Shown here piece by piece: positions 5,826 to 10,780 of a stretch of DNA of 10,780 bases (positions within the stretch are counted from its first letter, which is position 1; each line of letters opens with the position of its first letter). The DNA is from a bacterium. GTDB taxonomy: Bacteria > UBP18 > UBA7526. The position numbers and the translations under genes are program-made. The DNA is taken from contig JAUWXM010000034.1 of assembly GCA_030616365.1 (NCBI GenBank), forward strand, positions 1 to 10,780, read 5' to 3'. Below the pieces are notes generated by a model. The model was not told where the DNA came from. It saw only the letters and a list, made by a program, of their open reading frames with translations, and made no database searches.

Positions 5826-6583
5826 GACGCTTCTTTGTTGAAGAGGGAAATATTAAAGAAGATAAAGTCACCATAAGAGGGGATGAAGCAAGACATATCG
5901 CTCAGGTCTTAAGACTCAAAGAGGAAGACAAAATAAAAGTCTTCACTGGAAAAGGGAGAGAATACTTAATCGAAATTAGAGAAGCGAGCAAAAAAGAAGT
6001 AATTGGGAGAATTTTAAAAGAGAGTAGCTTAGATACTGAGCCACCAATTGAAATGACCTTGATTCAGGGAATACCCAAGTCGAATAAGATGGACTTCATC
6101 GTTCAAAAAGTCACAGAACTAGGAGTGAAGAGAATAATTCCGGTCATCACTCAGAGGACAATTGTTAAGTTGAATGAAGAGAAAGCAAGGGCGCGAAGGA
6201 ATCGCTGGCAGCGAATTGCTTTAGAGGCCGCGAAACAATCTGGTAGAGCAATCATTCCAGAAGTCGATGAAGTAACCACTTTTGTCCAATCACTCAACAA
6301 TATAAGTGAAGAAAATCTAAACCTCATCCCCTGGGAAGAAGAAGAAACATCCACCAGCCTCAAAAAGATTTTGAAGCAGTTCACGGTAAACCGTAAACGG
6401 TTAACAGTAAACGGAATTACAATATTCATTGGCCCAGAAGGGGGATTTACTTCTGGGGAAGTAGAGGCAGCAAAAAAGAGAGGCGCGCTTTCGGTAAGCC
6501 TTGGCCCAAGACTTCTACGTACTGAAACCGCAGGATTAGCAGCCCTGGTCATGATCCTATACGAACTAGGTGATCTAGGATGA
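5822..6583 (+). CDS. rsmE: 16S rRNA (uracil1498-N3)-methyltransferase RsmE
   Basis: The 253-residue protein starts with MRRFFVEEG and has the N-terminal PUA-like domain, including DEARHIAQVLRLKEEDKIKVF. A SPOUT-type trefoil-knot methyltransferase domain follows: KSNKMDFIVQKVTELGV, RWQRIALEAAKQSGRAIIPEV, the SAM-site loop GPEGGF (204-209) and LGPRLLRTETAGLAAL (227-242). RsmE methylates N3 of U1498 in helix 44 of 16S rRNA, using SAM. The gene overlaps dnaJ and mtaB by 4 nt at each end, so the three are probably translated together. The unusual part is residues of about 187-198, just before the GPEGGF strand. They are coded by five units of a 7-nt tandem repeat (6381-6415), giving a peptide in which TVN recurs. 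Because this is a variable linker, the catalytic domain appears intact. Confidence 0.96.
   Translation: MRRFFVEEGNIKEDKVTIRGDEARHIAQVLRLKEEDKIKVFTGKGREYLIEIREASKKEVIGRILKESSLDTEPPIEMTLIQGIPKSNKMDFIVQKVTELGVKRIIPVITQRTIVKLNEEKARARRNRWQRIALEAAKQSGRAIIPEVDEVTTFVQSLNNISEENLNLIPWEEEETSTSLKKILKQFTVNRKRLTVNGITIFIGPEGGFTSGEVEAAKKRGALSVSLGPRLLRTETAGLAALVMILYELGDLG
6381..6415. repeat. Heptanucleotide tandem repeat inside rsmE
   Basis: There are five consecutive 7-nt units close to AAACGGT: TCACGGT, AAACCGT, AAACGGT, TAACAGT and AAACGGA. Seven is not a multiple of three, so the peptide period is 7 residues (21 nt), seen as TVN at both ends of the insert. The whole tract is 35 nt and the gene stays open. 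Confidence 0.8.
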
Positions 6584-7875
6584 AGAGCGTTGCTTTTCAT
6601 ACCCTGGGTTGTAAGGTGAATCAATATGATACCCAGGCCATGATAGAGGCCCTGGCGAAGGATTACAGAATAGTATCCAGCGAAGAGGGAGCAGATATCT
6701 ACATCATCAATACCTGCACGGTTACCAATCGAGCCGATCAGAAGTCCCGCCAGCAGATAAGAAACATCATCAGAGAGAATCCAGGGGCCTTTGTTGCCGT
6801 TACCGGCTGCTACGCCCAGAGATTTCCACAAAAGATTGCCGAGATTCAAGGGGTGGACTTAATCCTAGGGAGTCAGGAGAAGAATAGAATAGCCCCCTTT
6901 CTCAACGGAGGAGAGAAGAACTCCAGACCAGAAGTCTTTGTAGAAAATATTGACTCTTACTCAAGATATGATACACTTTCAGTAAGTAAACACCGATCTC
7001 ATTCCAGAGCCTTCGTCAAGATACAGGATGGCTGCCAAAACTATTGTTCCTACTGCATCATCCCTTATGTTCGGGGGAAAGAGAGGAGCCGACCCTTCAA
7101 AGATACCTTAGAAGAGGTAAGAGAATTAGTGAGAAATGGCTATAAGGAAATTGTCTTAACCGGCATTCGTTTGGGCTCCTGGGGGGAGGATCTCAGTAAT
7201 GGCCTCACTCTCGCCGCACTCTTAGAAAAGGTCTCTGAAATAGAAGACTTGAAGCGCATTAGATTGAGTTCCCTGGAGCCCAGGGATCTGAATGAGGACT
7301 TAATAGATAGGATTGCCCAGCTTCCCAGGGTCTGTCGCCATCTCCACGTTCCCTTACAGAGTGGGGATGATCAAACTCTAAAAGCAATGAATCGACCTTA
7401 CGATACTTTCTATTATCAGGATTTGATAGAGAGCATCAGGGAGAAGATGGAAGGGGTGGCGATTACTACTGATATTATGGTTGGCTTTCCAGGAGAGGTG
7501 AAGAAGGAGTTTGAGAATACCTATAACTTTGTCAAGAAAATGAAGTTTGCTAAAATGCATATCTTTAGATACTCCCCTCGTCCCGGAACCCCCGCCACCC
7601 AACTTAAAGGAAAGGTGAGAGAGCAAGAGATTAAGAAAAGGAGTAGAAGATTATTAGAATTATCTTCAAAGATGCAAGAAGGGTTCAACCGGTCATTTTT
7701 AGGCGAGACCTTAGAAGTTCTTGTGGAGAGAAGAAAAGAGAACGATTGTTTAACTGGTCTTACAGATAACTATATAAGGGTAATCTTTGATGGCCCAGAA
7801 AACTTGGTAAATAAGATAGTAAAAGTAAAAATTACCCAGATCAAGAAAGGATATGTCATAGGAAAATTACATTGA
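6580..7875 (+). CDS. mtaB: tRNA t6A37 methylthiotransferase MtaB
   Basis: The 431-residue protein has the three-part architecture of the methylthiotransferase family. The N-terminal UPF0004 domain supplies C11 (TLGCKVNQYD), C46 (INTCTVTN) and C77 (VTGCYAQR) for the auxiliary Fe-S cluster. The radical-SAM motif CxxxCxxC is C152-C156-C159 (CQNYCSYC), followed by IIPYVRGKERSR. A C-terminal TRAM-like RNA-binding segment spans about residues 370-431. MtaB turns t6A into ms2t6A at position 37 of ANN-decoding tRNAs. The LGCKVNQYDTQ sequence and lack of a RimO-type ending favour MtaB over RimO or MiaB. The start codon overlaps the rsmE stop by 4 nt. The stop lies inside a 12-nt sequence, ACATTGAACAAT, repeated 28 nt downstream. 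Confidence 0.95.
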   Translation: MKSVAFHTLGCKVNQYDTQAMIEALAKDYRIVSSEEGADIYIINTCTVTNRADQKSRQQIRNIIRENPGAFVAVTGCYAQRFPQKIAEIQGVDLILGSQEKNRIAPFLNGGEKNSRPEVFVENIDSYSRYDTLSVSKHRSHSRAFVKIQDGCQNYCSYCIIPYVRGKERSRPFKDTLEEVRELVRNGYKEIVLTGIRLGSWGEDLSNGLTLAALLEKVSEIEDLKRIRLSSLEPRDLNEDLIDRIAQLPRVCRHLHVPLQSGDDQTLKAMNRPYDTFYYQDLIESIREKMEGVAITTDIMVGFPGEVKKEFENTYNFVKKMKFAKMHIFRYSPRPGTPATQLKGKVREQEIKKRSRRLLELSSKMQEGFNRSFLGETLEVLVERRKENDCLTGLTDNYIRVIFDGPENLVNKIVKVKITQIKKGYVIGKLH

Positions 7876-7908
7876 ACAATGAGCATTGAATATTTAACAT
7901 TGAACAAT
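7869..7908. repeat. 12-nt direct repeat across the mtaB stop codon
   Basis: ACATTGAACAAT occurs at 7869-7880, where it contains the mtaB stop TGA (7873-7875), and again at 7897-7908. The period is 28 nt, with related GCATTGAATATT sequence between. The tract is AT-rich and noncoding after the stop. Confidence 0.75.
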
Positions 7909-7933
7909 TGCTACTTGTTCACTGCTACTTGTT
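7909..7933. repeat. 14-nt tandem repeat upstream of the HIT gene
   Basis: TGCTACTTGTT occurs at 7909-7919 and again at 7923-7933, a tandem arrangement with a 14-nt period directly following the previous repeat type. The mtaB-HIT gap therefore joins at least two unrelated small repeats. Confidence 0.7.
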
Positions 7934-7938
7934 ACTTC

Positions 7939-7953
7939 CGAGCGATAGCGAGG
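7939..7953 (+). repeat. CGAGCGATAGCGAGG motif supplying the HIT gene ribosome site
   Basis: The right half, GCGAGG (7948-7953), lies 5 nt before ATG 7959 and is the only Shine-Dalgarno-like sequence available. The motif is related to the GAGCGAAGCGAAG element at 4647-4659, also placed right before a start codon. Confidence 0.55.
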
Positions 7954-7958
7954 TTATA

Positions 7959-8303
7959 ATGAAAGAGTGCCTTTTCTGTAAGATTATAAAGAAGGAGATC
8001 CCGAGTGAAATAATCTATGAGGATGATAGACTGGTTGCCATAAAGGATATCAGTCCTCAAGCGCCGGTCCATCTTCTCATTATTCCCAAAAAGCATGTTT
8101 CAACCCTTTTAGATTTGAATGAGGAGGACAAGGAACTAATAGGCCATGTCTATTTAGTGGCCAATAAATTAGCTAAGGAAAAATCCACTGCCCAGTGCGG
8201 CTTTAGAATTGTAGCCAACTGTGGTCCGGATTCTGGCCAGGAGGTCTTCCACATCCACTTCCATCTCTTGGGAGGAAGGAAACTCGGCTGGCCCCCAGGT
8301 TAA
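7959..8303 (+). CDS. HIT family protein (HINT-type nucleotide hydrolase)
   Basis: The 114-residue protein has the histidine-triad motif H98-I-H100-F-H102-L-L and the HINT-like ending GGRKLGWPPG. C4 and C7 of CLFC form the N-terminal CxxC often seen in this subfamily, followed by KIIKKEIPSEIIYEDD and the HLLIIPKKHV strand. HINT enzymes hydrolyse AMP-N-linked substrates such as adenosine phosphoramidates through the central histidine; the cellular substrate here is unknown. A longer frame opens at 7908, but its first 17 codons translate repeat DNA. ATG 7959 has GCGAGG 5 nt upstream and matches the family start. An 8-nt tandem repeat begins 4 nt after the stop codon begins its last base region, at 8307. 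Confidence 0.95.
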   Translation: MKECLFCKIIKKEIPSEIIYEDDRLVAIKDISPQAPVHLLIIPKKHVSTLLDLNEEDKELIGHVYLVANKLAKEKSTAQCGFRIVANCGPDSGQEVFHIHFHLLGGRKLGWPPG

Positions 8304-8306
8304 TTT

Positions 8307-8330
8307 AGTTGATAAGTTGATAAGTTGATA
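8307..8330. repeat. 8-nt tandem repeat (AGTTGATA x3) after the HIT gene
   Basis: Three perfect copies of AGTTGATA lie at 8307-8314, 8315-8322 and 8323-8330, followed by a partial AGT. The tract starts 3 nt after the stop codon. TTGATA resembles a -35 hexamer, but no -10 lies at suitable spacing. Confidence 0.85.
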
Positions 8331-8396
8331 AGTCAAAAGTTGCTCGGTTGCGGTTACGCTGCTCGTATCGGTCAATGCTTAATATTTATGCTCTCT

Positions 8397-8463
8397 CGGA
8401 TGCCAGCGAAGCGCATCCGGTATCGTTAAACGTTGTTCGTAAAAGAAGACAACCGAACAACGT
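8397..8463. repeat. Two palindromes in the HIT-rpsU gap
   Basis: CGGATGC (8397-8403) pairs with GCATCCG (8413-8419) around a 9-nt loop that contains AGCGAAG. ACGTTGTTCG (8430-8439, with A8430) pairs with CGAACAACGT (8454-8463) around a 14-nt loop, a perfect 10-bp stem. Neither is followed by a T-run, so they do not look like intrinsic terminators. The rest of the 8304-8521 gap holds the AGTTGATA repeat and scattered GC-richer fragments. I see no convincing promoter for rpsU in it. Confidence 0.7.
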
Positions 8464-8507
8464 AAGACAAAACGAGTTGTGCAACCCTTCAACGTATGAC
8501 GTAAGAG

Positions 8508-8512
8508 GGAGG
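8508..8512 (+). promoter_or_regulatory. Ribosome binding site of rpsU
   Basis: GGAGG lies 9 nt before ATG 8522. A nearer ATG at 8518 opens only a 10-codon frame that ends at 8548-8550, so 8522 is the start supported by homology. Confidence 0.75.
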
Positions 8513-8521
8513 TGTTTATGA

Positions 8522-8767
8522 ATGGCGAAGATAGAGGTGAGAGAACATGAGTCCATTGAAGAGGCCCTGAGGAGATTTAAAAGGGCACTCCAGAAATCGG
8601 GCATCCTCTCTGAGGCAAAGAAGAGAAGGCATTATGAGAAGCCCTCTGAGAAGAGAAGGAGAAAGAAGATTGAGGCCGAAAAGCGCCGCAGGAAGAGACT
8701 CGCCCGAGCAAGAAGGGACAGAAGGGAAAGAGGAAGAGGAAGGAGAGAAGGAAGAGGGAGAAGATGA
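8522..8767 (+). CDS. rpsU: 30S ribosomal protein bS21, with long basic tail
   Basis: The first 55 or so residues match bS21 closely: MAKIEVREHESIEEALRRF, then KRALQKSGILSEAKKRRHYEKPSEKRRRKK. bS21 binds the 30S platform near the 3' end of 16S rRNA and aids initiation. At 81 residues it is longer than the common 57-71. The extra C-terminal part (about 60-81) is almost wholly Arg, Gly and Glu, such as RARRDRRERGRGRREGRGRR, and is presumably disordered and RNA-binding. The gene overlaps yqeY by 4 nt, the usual rpsU-yqeY pairing. The preceding 218-nt gap and strong Shine-Dalgarno site suggest separate transcription or translation control from mtaB and the HIT gene, but no promoter was identified. 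Confidence 0.96.
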   Translation: MAKIEVREHESIEEALRRFKRALQKSGILSEAKKRRHYEKPSEKRRRKKIEAEKRRRKRLARARRDRRERGRGRREGRGRR

Positions 8768-9228
8768 AATTAAAGGAGAAGTTGAACGAGGATATGAGGA
8801 AGGCCTTACGAGAAAAGGATGTCTTGAGGCTCTCTACCATCCGCCTCCTCTTAGCAGCAATTAAAAACTTGGAAATTGCTAAAGGAAAGGATAAGGAATT
8901 GAAAGAGTCTGATCTCATTGGGGCTTTGATCTCTGAAGCCAAGAAGAGAAAAGAGTCAATTGAGGAATATAAAAAAGGTAAGCGAGAAGACCTGGTAGAG
9001 AAGGAGACAAAGGAACTTGAGATCATCAAAGAATATCTGCCCAAAGAACTTTCTCCAGAGGAAATAGGAAGAATAATAGAGGAGACGATTGAAGAAGTAG
9101 GGGCAAAGGACATGAAGGATATGGGGAAGGTGATGGGCGCTGTTATGGGAAAGACTAAGGGAAGAGCGGATGGTAAGGTAGTCAATCAGATGGTGAGAGA
9201 AAGACTCGACACGGATAGACACGAATGA
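8764..9228 (+). CDS. GatB/YqeY domain-containing protein
   Basis: The 154-residue protein matches the stand-alone YqeY family (about 150 aa). Key segments are the N-terminal LNEDMRKALREKDVLRLSTIRLLLAAIKN, the central EEYKKGKREDLVEKETKELEIIKEYLPKELS, and the C-terminal MGKVMGAVMGKTKGRADGKVVNQMVRERL. The last part resembles the GatB tail domain that binds tRNA in the amidotransferase. The precise role of free YqeY proteins is not established; a tRNA-linked function is inferred. The start overlaps the rpsU stop (ATGA). The final residues DTDRHE extend past the usual family end and are coded by a GACACGGAT-type repeat (9208-9216), whose inverse copy lies at 9493-9501. Confidence 0.95.
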   Translation: MKLKEKLNEDMRKALREKDVLRLSTIRLLLAAIKNLEIAKGKDKELKESDLIGALISEAKKRKESIEEYKKGKREDLVEKETKELEIIKEYLPKELSPEEIGRIIEETIEEVGAKDMKDMGKVMGAVMGKTKGRADGKVVNQMVRERLDTDRHE

Positions 9229-9501
9229 CTAAATGCAAAATGTAAAAATCAAAATGCAAAATGACATAGTAAAGTGAAAAATGAAAGCTCAAAAATCAAA
9301 ATGATCCGCCTGAGACGGACAAAATGTAAAAATTTCTAAAGTTTAGAATTTATTGATTTCATTTTTTATTTAATATTTGATTAATTTAAACTAATCCGTG
9401 ATAATCCGTGGTATTTTATGAGCAAAGTGAGTAAAACAAGGTTCTGCGAAGCAGGTTCTTATTTAACCACAAGCAGTATGCAGAATAAAGAAATCCGTGT
9501 C
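9208..9501. repeat. Repeat mosaic bounded by 9-nt inverted repeats (yqeY-cvpA gap)
   Basis: GACACGGAT (9208-9216, inside yqeY) is exactly complementary in inverse order to ATCCGTGTC (9493-9501). Between them are several short repeats. AAATGCAAAATG occurs at 9231-9242 and 9252-9263, AAAAATCAAAATG at 9244-9256 and 9291-9303, AAAATGTAAAAAT at 9237-9249 and 9321-9333, and TAATCCGTG at 9392-9400 and 9402-9410. An imperfect palindrome lies at 9305-9319 and a CTGC-GAA-GCAG hairpin at 9444-9454. No gene is visible. The gap from 9229 to 9512 is strongly A+T-rich, with no clear promoter or terminator. Confidence 0.7.
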
Positions 9502-9502
9502 T

Positions 9503-9508
9503 AGGAGG
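9503..9508 (+). promoter_or_regulatory. Strong ribosome binding site of cvpA
   Basis: AGGAGG lies 4 nt before ATG 9513 and only 1 nt after the right 9-nt inverted repeat, so the repeat mosaic stops just short of the translation signal. Confidence 0.8.
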
Positions 9509-9512
9509 GGAA

Positions 9513-10316
9513 ATGAACTGGTTGGATGGAGTAATCGTTATCGCTTTGGCCTATGGCTTGATCAGAGGATTATTCAAGGGATTCTTTAGAGAGGTCTTTC
9601 AGTTACTGGGGATTGTCCTAGCCATCATCCTCGCCTTCCATCACTTCCAGACCATAGGGAATTACTTAGTAAACCTCTTCAATTGGCCGCTCATGGTGGC
9701 CAATGGCGTGGGATTCCTTCTGATCTCTTTTATTGTTGCCGGAGCCTGCTATCTCTTGGGCCTCTTCTTACGCCGGGCAACCAGGTTCCTGGCCATAAGG
9801 TGGCTGGACATGATTGGAGGAGGAGGATTCGGAGTCTTGAAACTGGCTCTCATCCTAAGCCTCCTCCTAAATGCCTCCCTCCTCCTTTCTTCACCCCTCC
9901 CCAGCATGAAAGAAAGATTGAAAGACGAATTCAATAAGACCCTCCTGGTAGAACCTATAAGAGGCCTTGCCCCAGCCTTTTACAATTTAGTAGTCAAGGT
10001 AATGCCTTTTGGGAAGAAATTCGAATATCAAAAGTTCTTTCCCAAAGTCCCGGCCCTTCCCAAGAAAAACCAGGAAGCCATGGTGCGCAATAAAATCAAG
10101 GAGATGTTGAGAGAAAAACTGGATAGAGAGACGATGGAGACCCTAATAAAAAAAGGAATTAGCAAGGAAAAGGTAGGGGAGATCAAGAAGGCCTTGAAGG
10201 AATTGATTGATGAGATTGAGATGGGAGAACTTAAAAAGAGATTGAAGGCGGAGATAGAAAAGATTGAGATAGATCAAATCTTAAAGGAATTGGTCAAAGA
10301 AGGAGGTAAATCTTAA
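9513..10316 (+). CDS. CvpA family membrane protein with long charged C-terminus
   Basis: Residues 1-130 form a CvpA-type membrane domain with four predicted hydrophobic segments at about 3-21, 28-43, 62-86 and 103-126. The start MNWLDGVIVIALAYGLIRGLFKG and the DMIGGGGFGVLK segment (99-110) before the last helix are typical. CvpA is named for colicin V production, but the domain's general role is unclear; envelope functions are proposed in some bacteria. Residues of about 131-267 form a soluble, charged extension. From about 187 it is Lys/Glu-rich and helical or coiled-coil-like, with recurring EIEMGELKKRLKAEIEKIEI patterns. Ordinary CvpA proteins are about 160-200 residues, so this tail is extra. 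The start has a strong AGGAGG. The stop overlaps the next start by 1 nt (TAATG). Confidence 0.85.
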   Translation: MNWLDGVIVIALAYGLIRGLFKGFFREVFQLLGIVLAIILAFHHFQTIGNYLVNLFNWPLMVANGVGFLLISFIVAGACYLLGLFLRRATRFLAIRWLDMIGGGGFGVLKLALILSLLLNASLLLSSPLPSMKERLKDEFNKTLLVEPIRGLAPAFYNLVVKVMPFGKKFEYQKFFPKVPALPKKNQEAMVRNKIKEMLREKLDRETMETLIKKGISKEKVGEIKKALKELIDEIEMGELKKRLKAEIEKIEIDQILKELVKEGGKS

Positions 10317-10780
10317 TGAAACTGGAGAGAATCTATAGATTGGCAGTGGAAAAGGGAATGGCAAATGACCCCAGGGGAAAGAGGGAGGTAGAGAAAGTCC
10401 TAAAGAGGCAAAGGAAAGAATATGATAAGTTACCCAAGGAAGAAAAGAGGGACTTCGATTTAGAGAAACTCAACCATCCCTATAGCGATACCAGGATACT
10501 CTATGGGGATCCGGATAAAAAGATCAAGACCTTCCTGGTAGGGATAGATATTGGGGAAGGGGAGCTCCTTTTGGCAGATAGATTGCGCGCTCAAGGAAAG
10601 AAAATAGACCTGGCTCTCTCCCATCACCCTGCGGGCCGAGCCTATGCCTCCTTCTATGAGGTAATGGGCATGCAGGCCCAGATCCTATCCCAGTATGGCA
10701 TCCCAATAAATGTGGCAGAGGATTTATTGGAATCCAGGATAAAGGAAGTGGAGAGGAAGGTCCTTCCCGTCAATTATATG
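10316..10780 (+). CDS. NIF3-like protein, N-terminal part (runs off window)
   Basis: The frame stays open for 155 codons from ATG 10316 to the last base, with AGGAGG at 10301-10306 (9 nt upstream) and a start overlapping the cvpA stop by one base. The first 70 or so residues are Lys/Glu-rich (KREVEKVLKRQRKEYDKLP) and end in HPYSDTRILYGDPDK. Next comes a strand-helix-strand pattern, FLVGIDIGEGELLLADRLRAQ, then IDLALSHHPAGRAYASF and GIPINVAEDLLESRIKEVERKVLP. The HHP motif after a hydrophobic strand resembles the metal-binding site of NIF3 (YbgI/YqfO-like) proteins, and I recall proteins with this N-terminal arrangement annotated as NIF3-like. The exact function is unknown. mutS2, a common cvpA neighbour, is not what is seen here. 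Only half or less of the protein is visible. Confidence 0.7.
   Translation, partial: MKLERIYRLAVEKGMANDPRGKREVEKVLKRQRKEYDKLPKEEKRDFDLEKLNHPYSDTRILYGDPDKKIKTFLVGIDIGEGELLLADRLRAQGKKIDLALSHHPAGRAYASFYEVMGMQAQILSQYGIPINVAEDLLESRIKEVERKVLPVNYM

Noticed and set aside
6151..6849. A 232-codon open frame on the minus strand across the rsmE-mtaB junction
   Set aside because: It lies wholly opposite two well-supported conserved genes, shows no recognisable motif and has a composition expected from the reverse of their codons.
7908..7958. Upstream extension of the HIT protein
   Set aside because: The added 17 residues translate the 14-nt tandem repeat, and the GCGAGG site serves ATG 7959.
8307..8390. 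Promoter for rpsU built from TTGATA and TAATAT
   Set aside because: TTGATA copies end at 8330 and the TAATAT is at 8380-8385, far too distant. No -35 at 16-18 nt from that -10 is convincing.
8430..8475. 10-bp stem as an intrinsic terminator after the HIT gene
   Set aside because: The stem is followed by AAGACAAAACG with no T-run on the plus strand, and the loop is long.
8634..8864. A 76-codon plus-strand frame bridging rpsU and yqeY
   Set aside because: It is out of frame with both conserved genes, low-complexity and without a ribosome site.
8577..9185. A 202-codon open frame on the minus strand opposite rpsU and yqeY
   Set aside because: It is Ser/Phe/Leu-rich, which is what the reverse strand of purine-rich Lys/Glu/Arg-coding sequence gives. 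Both sense genes are clear.

Overview
This is a bacterial chromosomal segment with every gene on the + strand. It is a housekeeping and heat-shock locus whose order resembles the Firmicutes-type arrangement: lepA - hrcA - grpE - [GxxExxY gene] - dnaK - dnaJ - rsmE - mtaB - HIT gene - rpsU - yqeY - cvpA - NIF3-like gene (runs off the end). HrcA with a perfect CIRCE operator, tightly overlapping genes, strong AGGAGG-type ribosome binding sites and Lys/Glu-rich proteins fit a bacterium near that branch. DnaK, however, carries the N-terminal segment (about residues 76-99) that is typical of diderm Hsp70s and missing from Bacillus-type DnaK. My best guess is an uncultured candidate-phylum bacterium (Omnitrophota, Aerophobota or Atribacterota kind). 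The phylum is inference and not shown by the sequence.

Layout. Positions 2-325 hold the 3' end of lepA. A sigma-70-type promoter (333-361) and a perfect CIRCE (366-392) follow, then hrcA (424-1485), grpE (overlapping it by 11 nt), a small AT-rich GxxExxY gene (2028-2399) lodged between grpE and dnaK, dnaK (2556-4571) and dnaJ (4662-5825). rsmE and mtaB are coupled to dnaJ and to each other by 4-nt ATGA overlaps. A HIT-family hydrolase gene (7959-8303) follows after a short repeat tract. rpsU (8522-8767) and yqeY (8764-9228) overlap by 4 nt. After a repeat-filled gap come cvpA (9513-10316) and a NIF3-like gene whose start overlaps the cvpA stop by one base and which continues beyond the window. 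hemW and prmA, often found in this order in Firmicutes, are absent.

Function. HrcA represses the operon through CIRCE; GrpE, DnaK and DnaJ form the Hsp70 folding cycle. RsmE (16S rRNA), MtaB (tRNA), bS21, LepA and YqeY all relate to translation.

What stands out is the density of short repeats. Nearly every gap of more than about 60 nt is built of small tandem or palindromic repeats, often touching or overlapping the upstream stop codon (grpE, dnaK, mtaB, HIT gene, yqeY). Similar material lies inside coding sequence: four GC-rich palindromes in the dnaK tail and five 7-nt units in rsmE. The best candidate for something new is the GxxExxY gene with its matching 23-nt direct repeats and a 39-nt-arm inverted repeat, which together look like a small cassette inserted into the heat-shock operon. 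I found no rRNA, tRNA, CRISPR array, transposase gene or convincing intrinsic terminator.
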